Origin: Kosmotoga arenicorallina S304
GTDB lineage: Bacteria; Thermotogota; Thermotogae; Petrotogales; Kosmotogaceae
Assembly (NCBI RefSeq): GCF_001636545.1
Contig: NZ_JFHK01000002.1
Coordinates: 186,001-250,000 of the forward strand
Direction of reading: 5' to 3'
DNA length: 64,000 nucleotides
A model generated the notes under the pieces. It saw nothing but the letters and a program-made list of their open reading frames with translations, did no database searches and was not told the DNA's origin. How positions within the stretch are numbered: the first letter of the stretch is position 1; each line of letters starts with the position of its first letter. Below are positions 7,939 to 16,900 of this stretch, piece by piece. A program made the position numbers and the translations under genes.

Positions 7939-9434
7939 TGGTTTCGGTGCTGCTTTCAGCGTTGGCAACGGCTTTTTCCATGCCCGGCATGTTATGGGGA
8001 GGCGTGATATGGATCGCACTAATCCCCTTTTTGCTGGATCTGGAAAAGGGAGGTCTCTGGAAGGGGACTTTTAAGGCCTTTTTGTACGCTTATACTTATC
8101 TTATGATCTGCCACTTTTGGGTGCTACCGGTGCTTTCCATAAACGTCCCGGAAGTGCTGAGCTCTTTTCCGTCTTTTGTAGGTGTGCTCAGCTTCTTTCT
8201 GATGGGTATTTTGATGTCATTTCCCTTTCTGGGGTTCGGATTTCTCTATAAACTCTATGCCCATAAGTTTTCTGAATCTATGCTTCTGAGTGCATTGTTT
8301 ACAGCCTCTTTGTTTACTCTTTTTGACTGGTTGAGGTCTCTTGGGCAACTTGGATTTACAGGCGGAAGTCTTGCCGACGCTTTTGTAAATCAGAAAGGCT
8401 TGCTACAACTATCTTCTTTTGGCGGACCATATCTCCTTGTTTTTCTTGTTGTCTTTGTCAACGCGATGCTGGTATACGCGATAAAACGCAAGCGGAAGCA
8501 GAAAATCACTTTTATTCTCGCGACACTGTCGGTGATTTTTGCACTTAACATGCTAGTAGAAAATTTTCTGCCAGTACCTATAGAGAATCCTATGTACGAC
8601 AAAAAAATCGTTGCTATTCAGACGAATATTCCTCAATCTTTGAAGTACAATGAATCGCCAATGGAAGTATACAGCATAATTGAAAAAGCGCTCAAAGAAA
8701 TTCCTGAAGGTGATTTTGCTGTTCTTCCAGAGGCCAGTTTTCTTTATGATATCCGAAATAGTTTCATAGGCGATAAACTGCAAGAAATATCAAAGGAGCG
8801 AAATTTAACAATGCTCATAGGCTTTCCGGCATATGAAAACGGTCAAAGGTACAATCAGCTGCGCTTGCTTGGTTCGGATGGTTTTTCAAATGAATTTTAC
8901 GCGAAGATGAAGCCGACCCCTTTTGCTGAATTCCTGCCCTATCCAAAGTTATTTGGCATGTTCAAATTCATGAGATTTCTGGACTTCTTCTCCCCCGGGG
9001 AAGTGCCAATAGTTTTTGAAGTTGGTAATCAGCGGATTGGGTCTCAGATTTGCTTTGATTCCTATTATCCAGAGGTTACCCGGGACCTTGTCAATGCCGG
9101 CAGCTATGTCATTCTCATATCCACTAACGACGGTTGGTTCAATTTTCAAACAGGACTTGTGCAACATCTTTCGAAGGCAATCCTCAGGGCAGTCGAAAAC
9201 AGGCGTTACGTTATTCAAGTATCCAATACCGGCATATCTGCAGTTGTTGACCCCTTCGGTAGGATTATCAAAAGATTGCCCACTTCATCGGAATGGCAAG
9301 CTGAATACATCATAGGTGATTTTCATTATCTCCCAAGGGCTGACAGAAGCTTTTACACAGAATACGGGGATTGGTTTGTTTACGTGCTCATAGCCATTGT
9401 CTTTTTCATGATTTTAGCTGGAGTGTTCCTGTAA
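7938..9434 (+). CDS. lnt: Apolipoprotein N-acyltransferase
   Basis: This 498-residue inner-membrane enzyme adds the third acyl chain to the N-terminal cysteine of lipoproteins. About six hydrophobic segments fill residues 1-215, followed by a nitrilase-type domain facing the periplasm and a last membrane segment at the C-terminus. The catalytic triad candidates are visible: Glu in LPEASFLY, Lys in KMKPTPFAEFLPY, and Cys in GSQICFDSYYPE. The ATG at 7938 overlaps the preceding stop as TGATG. Its presence implies triacylated lipoproteins and an outer membrane-type envelope. Confidence 0.92.
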   Translation: MVSVLLSALATAFSMPGMLWGGVIWIALIPFLLDLEKGGLWKGTFKAFLYAYTYLMICHFWVLPVLSINVPEVLSSFPSFVGVLSFFLMGILMSFPFLGFGFLYKLYAHKFSESMLLSALFTASLFTLFDWLRSLGQLGFTGGSLADAFVNQKGLLQLSSFGGPYLLVFLVVFVNAMLVYAIKRKRKQKITFILATLSVIFALNMLVENFLPVPIENPMYDKKIVAIQTNIPQSLKYNESPMEVYSIIEKALKEIPEGDFAVLPEASFLYDIRNSFIGDKLQEISKERNLTMLIGFPAYENGQRYNQLRLLGSDGFSNEFYAKMKPTPFAEFLPYPKLFGMFKFMRFLDFFSPGEVPIVFEVGNQRIGSQICFDSYYPEVTRDLVNAGSYVILISTNDGWFNFQTGLVQHLSKAILRAVENRRYVIQVSNTGISAVVDPFGRIIKRLPTSSEWQAEYIIGDFHYLPRADRSFYTEYGDWFVYVLIAIVFFMILAGVFL

Positions 9435-9480
9435 GAGATGGGGATTTTCTGGGGACAAAGGTCAGCGATGAATGACAATC

Positions 9481-10263
9481 CTATATATTGAGAATATTTT
9501 TCTTAAAGCTCGAAAGAAGTTTTCCGTTCCCATTGGAAGCAAGAATGTTTGGCGCAAAAAGGCTAAAGGGTTCATCAAGACAGCTTCCCACGTAGCCACC
9601 GGCTTCTTCAACGATGAGTTTTCCTGCTGATACATCCCATGGTTGAAGAGATTCTTCCCAGAAAATATCGCTTCTTCCGCATGCTACATAACAGAGGTCC
9701 AAACATGCGCTTCCCGCAATTCTTAAAGCCCTGCATTTTGCGATTGCTTGTTTGATCCTCAGCGTTACTCGTTCAAAGGCTGTATTTGAAGAATATTGCA
9801 ACCCTGTATGAACCGAAGACTTTTCAAGTTCAGAAACGTCGCTAACATGAATTTTGTTTCCGTTTAAAAAGGCTCCCTTGCTTTTTATTGCTGTAAACAT
9901 TTCATCCCTCGATGGATCATAAACAACACCAAGAATGATTTCTTTTCTTGAATACAGCGCTACTTGAGTGGCGAAATGTGGGTTTTTCCTTGAAAAATTT
10001 GTTGTGCCATCAACAGGGTCCACTATCCAGAAGTCTTCTCCCGATGTTTTCCCCGTTTCCTCTCCAAAATAACCTGTACCCGGAAGCAAGAGGATCAGAA
10101 AATCTCTGAGTACCTTTTCAATTGCGATATCCACATCTGTTACAATATCCCTGAAGCCTGTTTTTTCCTTTATATTAATAATCTGGCGGGTATCAGCTAA
10201 TCCCCGCCAGATTTCTCTAAGCTTTTCCGAGATTTCTTTGACTAAAATTCTCTCACTGCTCAC
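9481..10263 (-). CDS. suhB: Inositol monophosphatase family protein
   Basis: This 260-residue Mg-dependent phosphatase has the three family motifs: GEETG near residue 80, DPVDGTTNFSRKNP near residue 98, and WEESLQPWDVSAGKLIVEEAGG near residue 205. Substrates in this family include inositol-1-phosphate, fructose-1,6-bisphosphate and NADP; Thermotoga members dephosphorylate inositol phosphate in di-myo-inositol phosphate synthesis, so that role is plausible but unproven. The GTG start overlaps the end of pheT by 11 bases and has GGAG nine bases upstream. It is the last gene of the fur-pheS-pheT-suhB group and converges with lnt; no clear terminator is seen in the 46-base gap. Confidence 0.88.
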   Translation of the reverse strand: MSSERILVKEISEKLREIWRGLADTRQIINIKEKTGFRDIVTDVDIAIEKVLRDFLILLLPGTGYFGEETGKTSGEDFWIVDPVDGTTNFSRKNPHFATQVALYSRKEIILGVVYDPSRDEMFTAIKSKGAFLNGNKIHVSDVSELEKSSVHTGLQYSSNTAFERVTLRIKQAIAKCRALRIAGSACLDLCYVACGRSDIFWEESLQPWDVSAGKLIVEEAGGYVGSCLDEPFSLFAPNILASNGNGKLLSSFKKNILNI

Positions 10264-12613
10264 GCAGGTTCACTCCGATATTTTTTAACGCGCTTATGAT
10301 CTCTTCGATTGCACTGGATATTTCTTCGTCTGTTAGCGTGTTCTCAAAGGATTCAAAGGTTAGGGTTACAGTGATGCTTCTATAACCATCTGGAATTGCT
10401 TTCCCTTTGTAAATATCCATTATCTTAACGGAAGCAAGGTTTTCCCCGCCATGTTTTTTGATGGATTCCTCAATTTCAGAGAATTCAGAACGGTATGGAA
10501 TCAGTAAAGATAAGTCTCTAAAAACCCTCGGGAATGGAGATATAGCCATCTCTTCGATAACAGTTCTTTTTAATTCAATGAGCCTATCGATGTTTAATTC
10601 AGCAACAAAAAGATCCTGGCCTTTAATTTCAAAAACCCTGTCAGCAATCCCGGAATCGAAAATGCCAAAATACCCGATCTTTTCGCCTTTTACAATCACA
10701 TCAGCAGCAGCCCGCTTTTCTAACCAGCTTTCCGATGCAGGCTTAAAACTGTATTCAACACCATAAAGTTGAAGTATGCTTTCGATAGTTCCTTTGAAAG
10801 TGTAAGGACTAATAGTCCTCTTATCTGTGTAATCATCAGCATTTTCCCGGCCCATTGCCAGTAAAGCAACTGACAGGTGCTCATTCACAGTCTCTGTATT
10901 TTCAAAGACATTTCCTGCTTCAAAGATTTTCAGGTCCCTGTTTTGCCTGCGGAAATTATAAGAGGCCGTTTCCAGCAATCCGAAAGCAATATTAGGCCTC
11001 ATCGCTGAAAGATCCAGTGATAAGGGGTTCTTCAACATTGGCGGGTCAAAATCCCCTGAAATTTTCTTTAGCTTTTCGGGGTTTATGAAACTGTAATTTA
11101 TTACTTCATTGTATCCGGAGGCAGTAAGAATTCTTTTCAGGCGCCTTATTTCCTTTATTTCGACAGGAATATTTTCCTGCCCGGGCAAGATACGAGGTAA
11201 AATTGAAGGAACCTTTTCATATCCATAAATACGCCCTATTTCCTCCACAAGATCTACCTCCTGGGATATGTCATATCGGTAAGGCGGTACCTTTACATCC
11301 CAGCCATCACCGGATTCTTCGAGATCAAAGCCCAGATATTTCAAGATATTTTCTATTTCTTCAATGGGAACCACAGTGCCAAGCACCTTGTCGACAAACC
11401 ACTTCCTGAGATGGATTTCTATATTCTTTGGAGGTGTGCCAACATCTGAAATTTTGCTGGAAACCGATGCACCGGAAAGCTCCGAGATCATTGATGCCAG
11501 TCTTTTGATTACGTATACTGAATCAGAAGCATCAACACCCCTTTCAAATCTATAAGAACTGTCAGTACTTATTCCAAGCCTTCTTGCCGTTTTCCTTATC
11601 GTAATTGGATCAAAGACCGCCACTTCCAGCAGCACTCTTGTCGTATCTGATGAAATGCCTGATTTCAATCCACCCATTATTCCGGCCAGCGCAAGAGGCT
11701 CTTCTCCGTTTGTTATAAGAAGGTCGCTTTCAATCAGCGAAACTTCCTTGCCGTCAAGAAGGGTCAATTTTTCACCGTTTCTCGCTTTACGCACGATTAT
11801 CCGGTTGCCACCGATAAGGTCCGCATCGAAAGCATGCACCGGATGGCCAGTTTCCAGCATCACATAGTTTGTTATGTCGACAACATTGTTTATGGGGCGT
11901 AACCCGGCTGCAACAAGACGCCTTTTCAGCCAGAGTGGAGAGTCCTTTACAGTTACATCATTCATCAATAATGCCGTATATCTCTTACACCCTTCATCCA
12001 GGATAATTTCAATCTCTTCTTTTGGGTTTTCTTCTATATCAGCTCGCGGAAGTTCAAAATCCTTGCGGTAAATGGCTCTTAACTCCCTGCTGATTCCAAA
12101 CATGGAAAGGCAATCTCCGCGGTTTGCGGTCAGTTCCACCTCGATTACAGCTGAATTCAATTTCAACGCTTCTCGTATGTCCTTTCCTGTCTCCACCGGT
12201 TCGCTGAACCTGAAAACTGTTTCGGATTTTTCTTCAAGCTTCAATTCTTCAAGAGAAATGAACATGCCTTCGGAGTTTATTCCTCTGAACTTCCTGTCCT
12301 TTATCTCCAGATTCCACAGCTTTCCCCCGGAAAGTATTACAGCGACATATTCCCCTGTTCTTACGCTTTTATCAGCAGTTACAATCTGGTATGTCTTTTC
12401 GCCAACATTTACTTTTGTTACTACCAGATTGTCGGCGTTAGGGTGGTCTTCAACCGCTTCTATTCGCCCTGTAAATGCGCCTTCTATATAGTTCCATGGA
12501 TACTCAACGCTTTCAACTTCTGTTCCGCTTAAAGACAAAGCGTTAGCAAGTTCAGGGGCGCTTTTATCTGAGAGATCTATATAGTCATTCAACCACTCGA
12601 CGGAAATTCTCAT
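10253..12613 (-). CDS. pheT: Phenylalanyl-tRNA synthetase, beta subunit
   Basis: This 786-residue subunit of the (alpha-beta)2 enzyme contains, in order, an N-terminal EMAP-like tRNA-binding fold (about residues 40-150), the B3/B4 editing region (about 200-385, with GHPVHAFDAD), the B5 domain (about 400-470), a catalytic-like core, and a C-terminal ferredoxin-fold anticodon-binding domain ending in SALKNIGVNLREQ. The ATG overlaps the pheS stop by four bases, as usual for this pair. Length matches the bacterial family. Confidence 0.97.
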   Translation of the reverse strand: MRISVEWLNDYIDLSDKSAPELANALSLSGTEVESVEYPWNYIEGAFTGRIEAVEDHPNADNLVVTKVNVGEKTYQIVTADKSVRTGEYVAVILSGGKLWNLEIKDRKFRGINSEGMFISLEELKLEEKSETVFRFSEPVETGKDIREALKLNSAVIEVELTANRGDCLSMFGISRELRAIYRKDFELPRADIEENPKEEIEIILDEGCKRYTALLMNDVTVKDSPLWLKRRLVAAGLRPINNVVDITNYVMLETGHPVHAFDADLIGGNRIIVRKARNGEKLTLLDGKEVSLIESDLLITNGEEPLALAGIMGGLKSGISSDTTRVLLEVAVFDPITIRKTARRLGISTDSSYRFERGVDASDSVYVIKRLASMISELSGASVSSKISDVGTPPKNIEIHLRKWFVDKVLGTVVPIEEIENILKYLGFDLEESGDGWDVKVPPYRYDISQEVDLVEEIGRIYGYEKVPSILPRILPGQENIPVEIKEIRRLKRILTASGYNEVINYSFINPEKLKKISGDFDPPMLKNPLSLDLSAMRPNIAFGLLETASYNFRRQNRDLKIFEAGNVFENTETVNEHLSVALLAMGRENADDYTDKRTISPYTFKGTIESILQLYGVEYSFKPASESWLEKRAAADVIVKGEKIGYFGIFDSGIADRVFEIKGQDLFVAELNIDRLIELKRTVIEEMAISPFPRVFRDLSLLIPYRSEFSEIEESIKKHGGENLASVKIMDIYKGKAIPDGYRSITVTLTFESFENTLTDEEISSAIEEIISALKNIGVNLREQ

Positions 12614-13641
12614 ATGTTCACCCCCATGAACTTTTTAAGGAATCTCTTGTCATTTCTCAATAGATCACGAATATCAGCAATGTCGTGCTTTAGCATTACG
12701 ATTCTTTCCACTCCCATTCCAAGAGCAAATCCTGACCATTCCTCAGGGTCATATCCCACATTTTTGAACACATTCGGATGGACTATCCCCGAGCCGAGTA
12801 TCTCAAGCCATCCTGTACCGCCACAGCTTCTGCACCCCTCTCCGCCACAGATGCTGCAGGAAACATCGACTTCAAAGCTCGGTTCAGTGAAAGGGAAAAA
12901 ACTCGGTCTTAACCTAATTTTCCTGTCCCTTCCAAATACGCGCTTCACGAAGGTTTCAAGGATTCCCTTTAAGTGAGCTACCGATACATGCTTGTCGACA
13001 TAAAGCACTTCGAACTGATGAAACATCGGCAGGTGAGTCGTGTCCGGGGTGTCTTTCCTATAACATTTGCCGGGGGCGAATATAGCAAGGGGCGGCGTTC
13101 GCTTTTCCATTACCCTTATTTGTATCGGGGAAGTATGGGTTCTTAGAAGGCGGTTTGAATTGAAGTAGAATGTGTCATGCATATCCCTCGCCGGGTGCCA
13201 CTCTGGTGTATTTAGGGCTTCAAAATTATAGTACACGTCTTCAACTTCCGGGCCGGTGGCTATCTCAAAACCCATACTCAGCCAGAACTCCTGCACTTCC
13301 TCCATCACCTGGGAAACAATATGATATGCCCCAATATCTCTAATAGCACCGGGAAGTGTTATGTCAAAGCGATTTCTTTGTTCTTTTTCTTCCCGGAGGC
13401 GTTTCTCTATTTCAGCTCGCTTTTCAGCTATCTTTGCTTCAATCTGATTCTTCAGTGCATTAACCCTTTGTCCAAAAACCCTTTTTTCTTCCTGGGGAAT
13501 GGAAGAAAGTTTTTTAAAAAGCCCTGTGATAATCCCCTGCTTACCCAGATATTTCGCTTTTATATTTTGCAAAGCAGAAAGTTCCGACGCACCATCGATT
13601 TCTTCCAGCGCGCTCTGTAAATCGATCAATTGGTCTGCCAT
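12610..13641 (-). CDS. pheS: Phenylalanyl-tRNA synthetase, alpha subunit
   Basis: This 343-residue catalytic subunit has an N-terminal coiled coil (about residues 5-95), class II motif 2 around THTSPIQIRVM and FAPGKCYRKDTPD, and motif 3 in GFALGMGVERIVMLKH. An insert with CSICGGEGCRSCGG (four cysteines) near residue 275 suggests a metal-binding loop, as in some bacterial PheS. The ATG at 13641 follows CTGGAGGTG; an upstream in-frame start overlaps the preceding gene and lacks a ribosome site. Confidence 0.97.
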   Translation of the reverse strand: MADQLIDLQSALEEIDGASELSALQNIKAKYLGKQGIITGLFKKLSSIPQEEKRVFGQRVNALKNQIEAKIAEKRAEIEKRLREEKEQRNRFDITLPGAIRDIGAYHIVSQVMEEVQEFWLSMGFEIATGPEVEDVYYNFEALNTPEWHPARDMHDTFYFNSNRLLRTHTSPIQIRVMEKRTPPLAIFAPGKCYRKDTPDTTHLPMFHQFEVLYVDKHVSVAHLKGILETFVKRVFGRDRKIRLRPSFFPFTEPSFEVDVSCSICGGEGCRSCGGTGWLEILGSGIVHPNVFKNVGYDPEEWSGFALGMGVERIVMLKHDIADIRDLLRNDKRFLKKFMGVNI

Positions 13642-13658
13642 TAAACCTGCACCTCCAG

Positions 13659-14078
13659 TTATAGTTCCTTTTTGCAATCAGAGCATATTCCAGTAACAAC
13701 CACTTCAATGCTTTTCACTTCATATCCAGCGAATTTTTCTTCAAAGCAAGAAAAATCAATGGTATCGTCCTTCAAATCCAGAAAACGCCCGCACTTTTCG
13801 CAAATGAAATGAACGTGATAGGAAGTGTCGGGGTCATAATGCTTTATGCCATCAATCCCGAGAATGCCTTTTATGATTCCTTCTTTCTCCAATATTTCCA
13901 GAATATTGTAAATGCTCGCAAAAGAGATTGAAGGGTTGTATCTTCTCGCTTGCATAAAGATCTCTTCAGCTGAGGGGTGCTCTGTGTTGTTTTCCAGCAC
14001 TTTCAAGATGGTAATCCTTTGAGGGGTTATTCTGTATCCCTTGCTTTTTAGTAACTCAATAGATTCCTTTACATACAT
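13659..14078 (-). CDS. Fur-family metal-responsive repressor (PerR-like)
   Basis: This 139-residue regulator has an N-terminal winged helix (residues 1-80, ITPQRITILKVL and the recognition region SFASIYNILEILEKEG) and a C-terminal dimer domain. The structural zinc site is seen as CEKC near residue 96 and CSDC near residue 134. The HYDPDTSYHVHF segment offers the Asp and His ligands of the regulatory metal site, and overall the layout fits PerR better than Fur, but that distinction needs alignment. It sits 17 bases upstream of pheS and probably shares its transcript. A TATAAT in this strand's orientation at 14105-14110 is a plausible -10. Confidence 0.88.
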   Translation of the reverse strand: MYVKESIELLKSKGYRITPQRITILKVLENNTEHPSAEEIFMQARRYNPSISFASIYNILEILEKEGIIKGILGIDGIKHYDPDTSYHVHFICEKCGRFLDLKDDTIDFSCFEEKFAGYEVKSIEVVVTGICSDCKKEL

Positions 14079-14104
14079 GATTATTTACCTCCCGATTTTT
14101 TTCG

Positions 14105-14110
14105 ATTATA
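14105..14110 (-). promoter_or_regulatory. Putative -10 element of the fur-pheST promoter
   Basis: A perfect TATAAT lies on the minus strand 27 bases before the regulator start. The -35 region is poor (TTGCTT at a 15-base spacer). Confidence 0.4.
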
Positions 14111-14133
14111 CACCAAGATTATTAAAAGCAATT

Positions 14134-14154
14134 AAAAAACCGCCCCGAGGGCGG
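14134..14154 (-). terminator. Intrinsic terminator of the sigma/anti-sigma operon
   Basis: On the minus strand a 6-bp G+C stem (CCGCCC with GGGCGG, three-base loop) is followed by six T residues. It lies 17 bases after the stop of the RseB-like gene. Confidence 0.85.
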
Positions 14155-14171
14155 CGTTGTGAAATGCTGAA

Positions 14172-15035
14172 TTACTTGAGCTTGAGCAAGGAGTCGAGAA
14201 TATCCATCAAATCAAGGGCCTGCGAACCAATTAGTATCGCGAGAACATTCCCAAGCTTTCTTGTCGCATACGATACAGGCGAATTTGCACACATATCCTG
14301 AATTGTGTCTAAGAGTTCCGTGTTGTCAGCGTCCGCAAGGAGATAAAGCGCTATCTTCCCAAAGGCTGCTGAATAGAAATACAACGTATAAGTACTGCCT
14401 AAACCATTATATGAAAAGTCCATAGCAACCCACTGAAAATGCTGTTTGAGGTATTCTCTGGAAAGTTTGAGCGGAGCCCTGATTTTTTTCACTCCGAAGA
14501 TGTACTGGGAAAGTTCTTCAGAACTTTTATCGGAGAGAACCGCATAATTTTGATAATTTATTTCCATCGAATAGAACGGATAGCTCTTTCTCAATTTCAC
14601 CAGCCTCAAATGCTCATCAAAAGTTGCCTCAAAAGTTGTCAAATCCTTTTTTATAATGAATTTGTAACCGATAGGCAGGTCGAGAGAAAGAAGCAGATCA
14701 TATTTCTTCGATGAAACCAGATCTATAAACTGGTCTTCAAGGTCTGTCAAATCTATCGCCGGTTCAAAGGCAATATCGTTGATTATCACGTATTCACCCA
14801 ACGAGCCTCGTAACCAGACATAATTTTTGAAAGGTGAGTTTATCTTTATTAATTTATAAGAGCCAATTTTGGTTACTCTCTCTACTCTGAAAGAGGAACT
14901 TATACCTGTTTCCCTGACCACTCTGGTGACTTCGTAAGAAGAAGAAATGAGGTTGTTTACAACATCATCCAGTGAAATGGCGTAAATTAGCACAGACAAT
15001 CCTGTGATCAAAAGGGCTAAAAGTTTTTGCTTCAC
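14172..15035 (-). CDS. Secreted RseB/LolA-like protein of unknown role, in sigma-factor operon
   Basis: This protein of about 287 residues starts with a hydrophobic signal sequence (KLLALLITGLSVLIYAISL) and has no further membrane segment. The body is rich in beta-type stretches such as YKFIIKKDLTTFEATFDEHL and MEINYQNYAVLSDKS, resembling the MucB/RseB and outer-membrane lipoprotein-sorting fold; this is a judgement by eye. It lies directly behind an ECF sigma factor and a membrane anti-sigma protein, the position RseB takes in E. coli, so a periplasmic sensor that modulates the anti-sigma is a reasonable inference. GTG at 15035 has AGGAG at suitable distance; GTG at 15044 overlaps that site. 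Confidence 0.6.
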   Translation of the reverse strand: MKQKLLALLITGLSVLIYAISLDDVVNNLISSSYEVTRVVRETGISSSFRVERVTKIGSYKLIKINSPFKNYVWLRGSLGEYVIINDIAFEPAIDLTDLEDQFIDLVSSKKYDLLLSLDLPIGYKFIIKKDLTTFEATFDEHLRLVKLRKSYPFYSMEINYQNYAVLSDKSSEELSQYIFGVKKIRAPLKLSREYLKQHFQWVAMDFSYNGLGSTYTLYFYSAAFGKIALYLLADADNTELLDTIQDMCANSPVSYATRKLGNVLAILIGSQALDLMDILDSLLKLK

Positions 15036-15053
15036 TCGCTCCACACTCCTGAA

Positions 15054-15575
15054 TTAAAAGCTGGTGCTCAAAACAACCGGATTACTCTCTTTCTCATTTG
15101 TGATAAAGTTAATAGTTGTTTCAAGGTGTTTTTTTAATTCTTCGCTGCTGGCCTCATTTGCCATGGAAGATTCTATGGAGGACATTTCATTTGTTGACGA
15201 GATGGCAGAACTGAGTTCTCCACCGGACAAAAGACTGCTTCTCGCAGAATCGAATTTGCCATTATTCAGCAGGAAGACGGGCTTTGGAGTTATCAAAATA
15301 GAATTTTCCATGAAAAAGCTCAGACCCAATATCAAAATGACAGCAGAAGTCACTGTTGCAAGTGCAATGCGATAAGGCAGCAGTTTTTTTTGGCGTATTT
15401 TTGAGAGCGTTTTTAACTTGGTGGATTCGCTGGGGCGATAGCTGGTCCTCTCTTTCAACATTTTCACGAATTTTGCGTACTTTCTCAGCTCAACCTTTTC
15501 TCTTTCGGTCAGCTTACGCCTTCCAGCTTCATTATCAATGAGCGCATCAAAGTTGTCTTTCTCATTTTCAAACAT
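15054..15575 (-). CDS. Membrane-bound putative anti-sigma factor
   Basis: This 173-residue protein has a charged helical N-terminal part (residues 1-70), one membrane span (about 73-92, RIALATVTSAVILILGLSFF) and a serine-rich exported tail. That is the topology of single-pass anti-sigma factors. It overlaps the end of the ECF sigma gene by eight bases, which is the main evidence. No HxxxCxxC zinc motif is present, so it is not a classical ZAS anti-sigma. No sequence family could be named with certainty. Confidence 0.65.
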   Translation of the reverse strand: MFENEKDNFDALIDNEAGRRKLTEREKVELRKYAKFVKMLKERTSYRPSESTKLKTLSKIRQKKLLPYRIALATVTSAVILILGLSFFMENSILITPKPVFLLNNGKFDSARSSLLSGGELSSAISSTNEMSSIESSMANEASSEELKKHLETTINFITNEKESNPVVLSTSF

Positions 15576-16128
15576 CGTACTCGACCTCCTCGAGTAGCTC
15601 CCTCAACCTCTTTCTCGCATAGTGAAGCCTGCTTTTCACTGTTCCAACGGGTTTTTCAAGTATTTCAGCGATTTCGTCATAGGTCATTCCCTCTATATCC
15701 CTCAGTTTAATCAGTAGCCTATCTTCTTCAGAAAGTTTCGCGATTATATCCATCAGCTCTTCAAAACTGAGTTCGTCCATTACCTCTTTGAAAACATCGG
15801 TGGTTGCTGGTGGTTCACTAATGTATTGGTCTTCTCCTTCTTGAAAATCAACCAGCAAATGATTTTGCCTTTTTCTTTTAGCTATTATGTCTTTACATAT
15901 GTTCACAGCAATTCTGTAAAGCCAGGTCGAAAGCTTTGAATTACCCTTGAATTTCTTTATATTCTTGAACACCTTTATGAAAGTCTCCTGTATGACGTCA
16001 TCTATATCATCTACCCCGAGATACGACTTAACAACGCTTCCAAGACGCCGGGCATATCTGTCATACAACACTTCATAAGCCCAAAGCTGTTTCTTCTTCA
16101 ATCCTTCGACCAGCTTTTTTTCGTCCAC
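15568..16128 (-). CDS. ECF-family RNA polymerase sigma factor
   Basis: This 186-residue sigma factor contains region 2 (YEVLYDRYARRLGSVVKSYLG through DVIQETFIKVFKN and STWLYRIAVNICKD) and region 4 (LSEEDRLLIKLRDIEGMTYDEIAEIL followed by GTVKSRLHYARKRLRELL), with a short acidic linker and no region 1 or 3. It reads from a GTG start. Followed by overlapping anti-sigma and RseB-like genes, it should control an envelope-type stress regulon and probably its own operon. Confidence 0.93.
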   Translation of the reverse strand: MDEKKLVEGLKKKQLWAYEVLYDRYARRLGSVVKSYLGVDDIDDVIQETFIKVFKNIKKFKGNSKLSTWLYRIAVNICKDIIAKRKRQNHLLVDFQEGEDQYISEPPATTDVFKEVMDELSFEELMDIIAKLSEEDRLLIKLRDIEGMTYDEIAEILEKPVGTVKSRLHYARKRLRELLEEVEYDV

Positions 16129-16148
16129 AAAACCACCCTAACGTTATT

Positions 16149-16177
16149 TTGACATGCAAATGATTTCATTAGTTCAA
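16149..16177 (-). promoter_or_regulatory. Candidate promoter of the ECF sigma operon
   Basis: On the minus strand TTGAAC and TGTCAA are separated by 17 bases, 20 bases before the GTG start. Read as an ECF-type promoter, GAAC and GTC are 18 bases apart, close to the spacing of sigma-E-like promoters, which would fit autoregulation. The match is short. Confidence 0.35.
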
Positions 16178-16255
16178 CGCAATTATACAACAGCAGGGCA
16201 CCATTTTCTGATAAAATTGTTTCGGAAGCATTTAAGCTAATTGGAGGGAAAAGGT

Positions 16256-16900
16256 ATGGAAAACCTGAGTTTTAAAACATCTTCTCCTTGGGAAAAGGGA
16301 GATATCGGCTCTATTGATTCTTATTCGAAGGGTTATATGGATTATATTTCCCGATCGCTTACCGAACGTTTGGCGGTGGAAAAAGCCGTTGAACTCCTTG
16401 AAAAAGGGGGATTCAGATCGCTTGAAGATTATGAAGCATCTAATAAGAAGATCAAAGCCGGCGATGGCATTTATCTCGTAAAAGCCAATAAGGCTTTGCT
16501 TGCTTTTAGAATGGCTGGTGATTTTAAAGAGGGAATGAATATGATTGCAGCCCATGTCGATTCGCCACGACTTGATTTAAAACCCAAACCGATTGAAGAG
16601 AAGTACGGTCTCGCATTTCTTAAAACCCATTATTACGGCGGAATAAAGAAATATCAATGGATGAATATTCCCCTCGCCCTTGTCGGAACTGTCGTTCTTG
16701 AATCAGGCGATAAATTGAATATAAACATTGGCAACGAAAAGGGAGACCCGGTTTTTGTGATAAGCGACTTGCTTCCTCATCTGGACAACCGGAAAGGTGA
16801 CTTCAGAGAAGTTTTCAAAGGAAAAGACCTGAACGCTCTGGCCGCTTCGATTCCCTTCAAAGCTGAAGATAAAAAAATCCTGTTAAATACACATTTTTGA
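16256..16900 (+). CDS. M18-family aminopeptidase, N-terminal part (frame broken)
   Basis: These 214 residues are the first half of a zinc aminopeptidase of the M18 (aspartyl aminopeptidase) family, which trims N-terminal residues from peptides in the cytoplasm. It has the zinc-ligand segment AAHVDSPRLDLKP near residue 101 and reads well up to LLNTHF, where a TGA stops it. The remainder of the enzyme continues at once in the -1 frame from 16897. ATG at 16256 is preceded by GGAGGGAAAAGGT. Confidence 0.85.
   Translation: MENLSFKTSSPWEKGDIGSIDSYSKGYMDYISRSLTERLAVEKAVELLEKGGFRSLEDYEASNKKIKAGDGIYLVKANKALLAFRMAGDFKEGMNMIAAHVDSPRLDLKPKPIEEKYGLAFLKTHYYGGIKKYQWMNIPLALVGTVVLESGDKLNINIGNEKGDPVFVISDLLPHLDNRKGDFREVFKGKDLNALAASIPFKAEDKKILLNTHF
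16892..16900 (+). other. Frame-break site in the M18 aminopeptidase (T5 run before TGA)
   Basis: The zero frame reads CAT TTT TGA. Re-reading one T gives CAT TTT TTG AAA and joins the two halves with no residue lost. A sixth T in the run would restore the frame. A single-base deletion, a read error or -1 slippage at the stop would each explain it. Confidence 0.7.

Noticed and set aside
12072-12491. 139-codon open frame on the plus strand within pheT
   Set aside because: Shadow of pheT; no start signal and low-complexity Ser/Phe composition.
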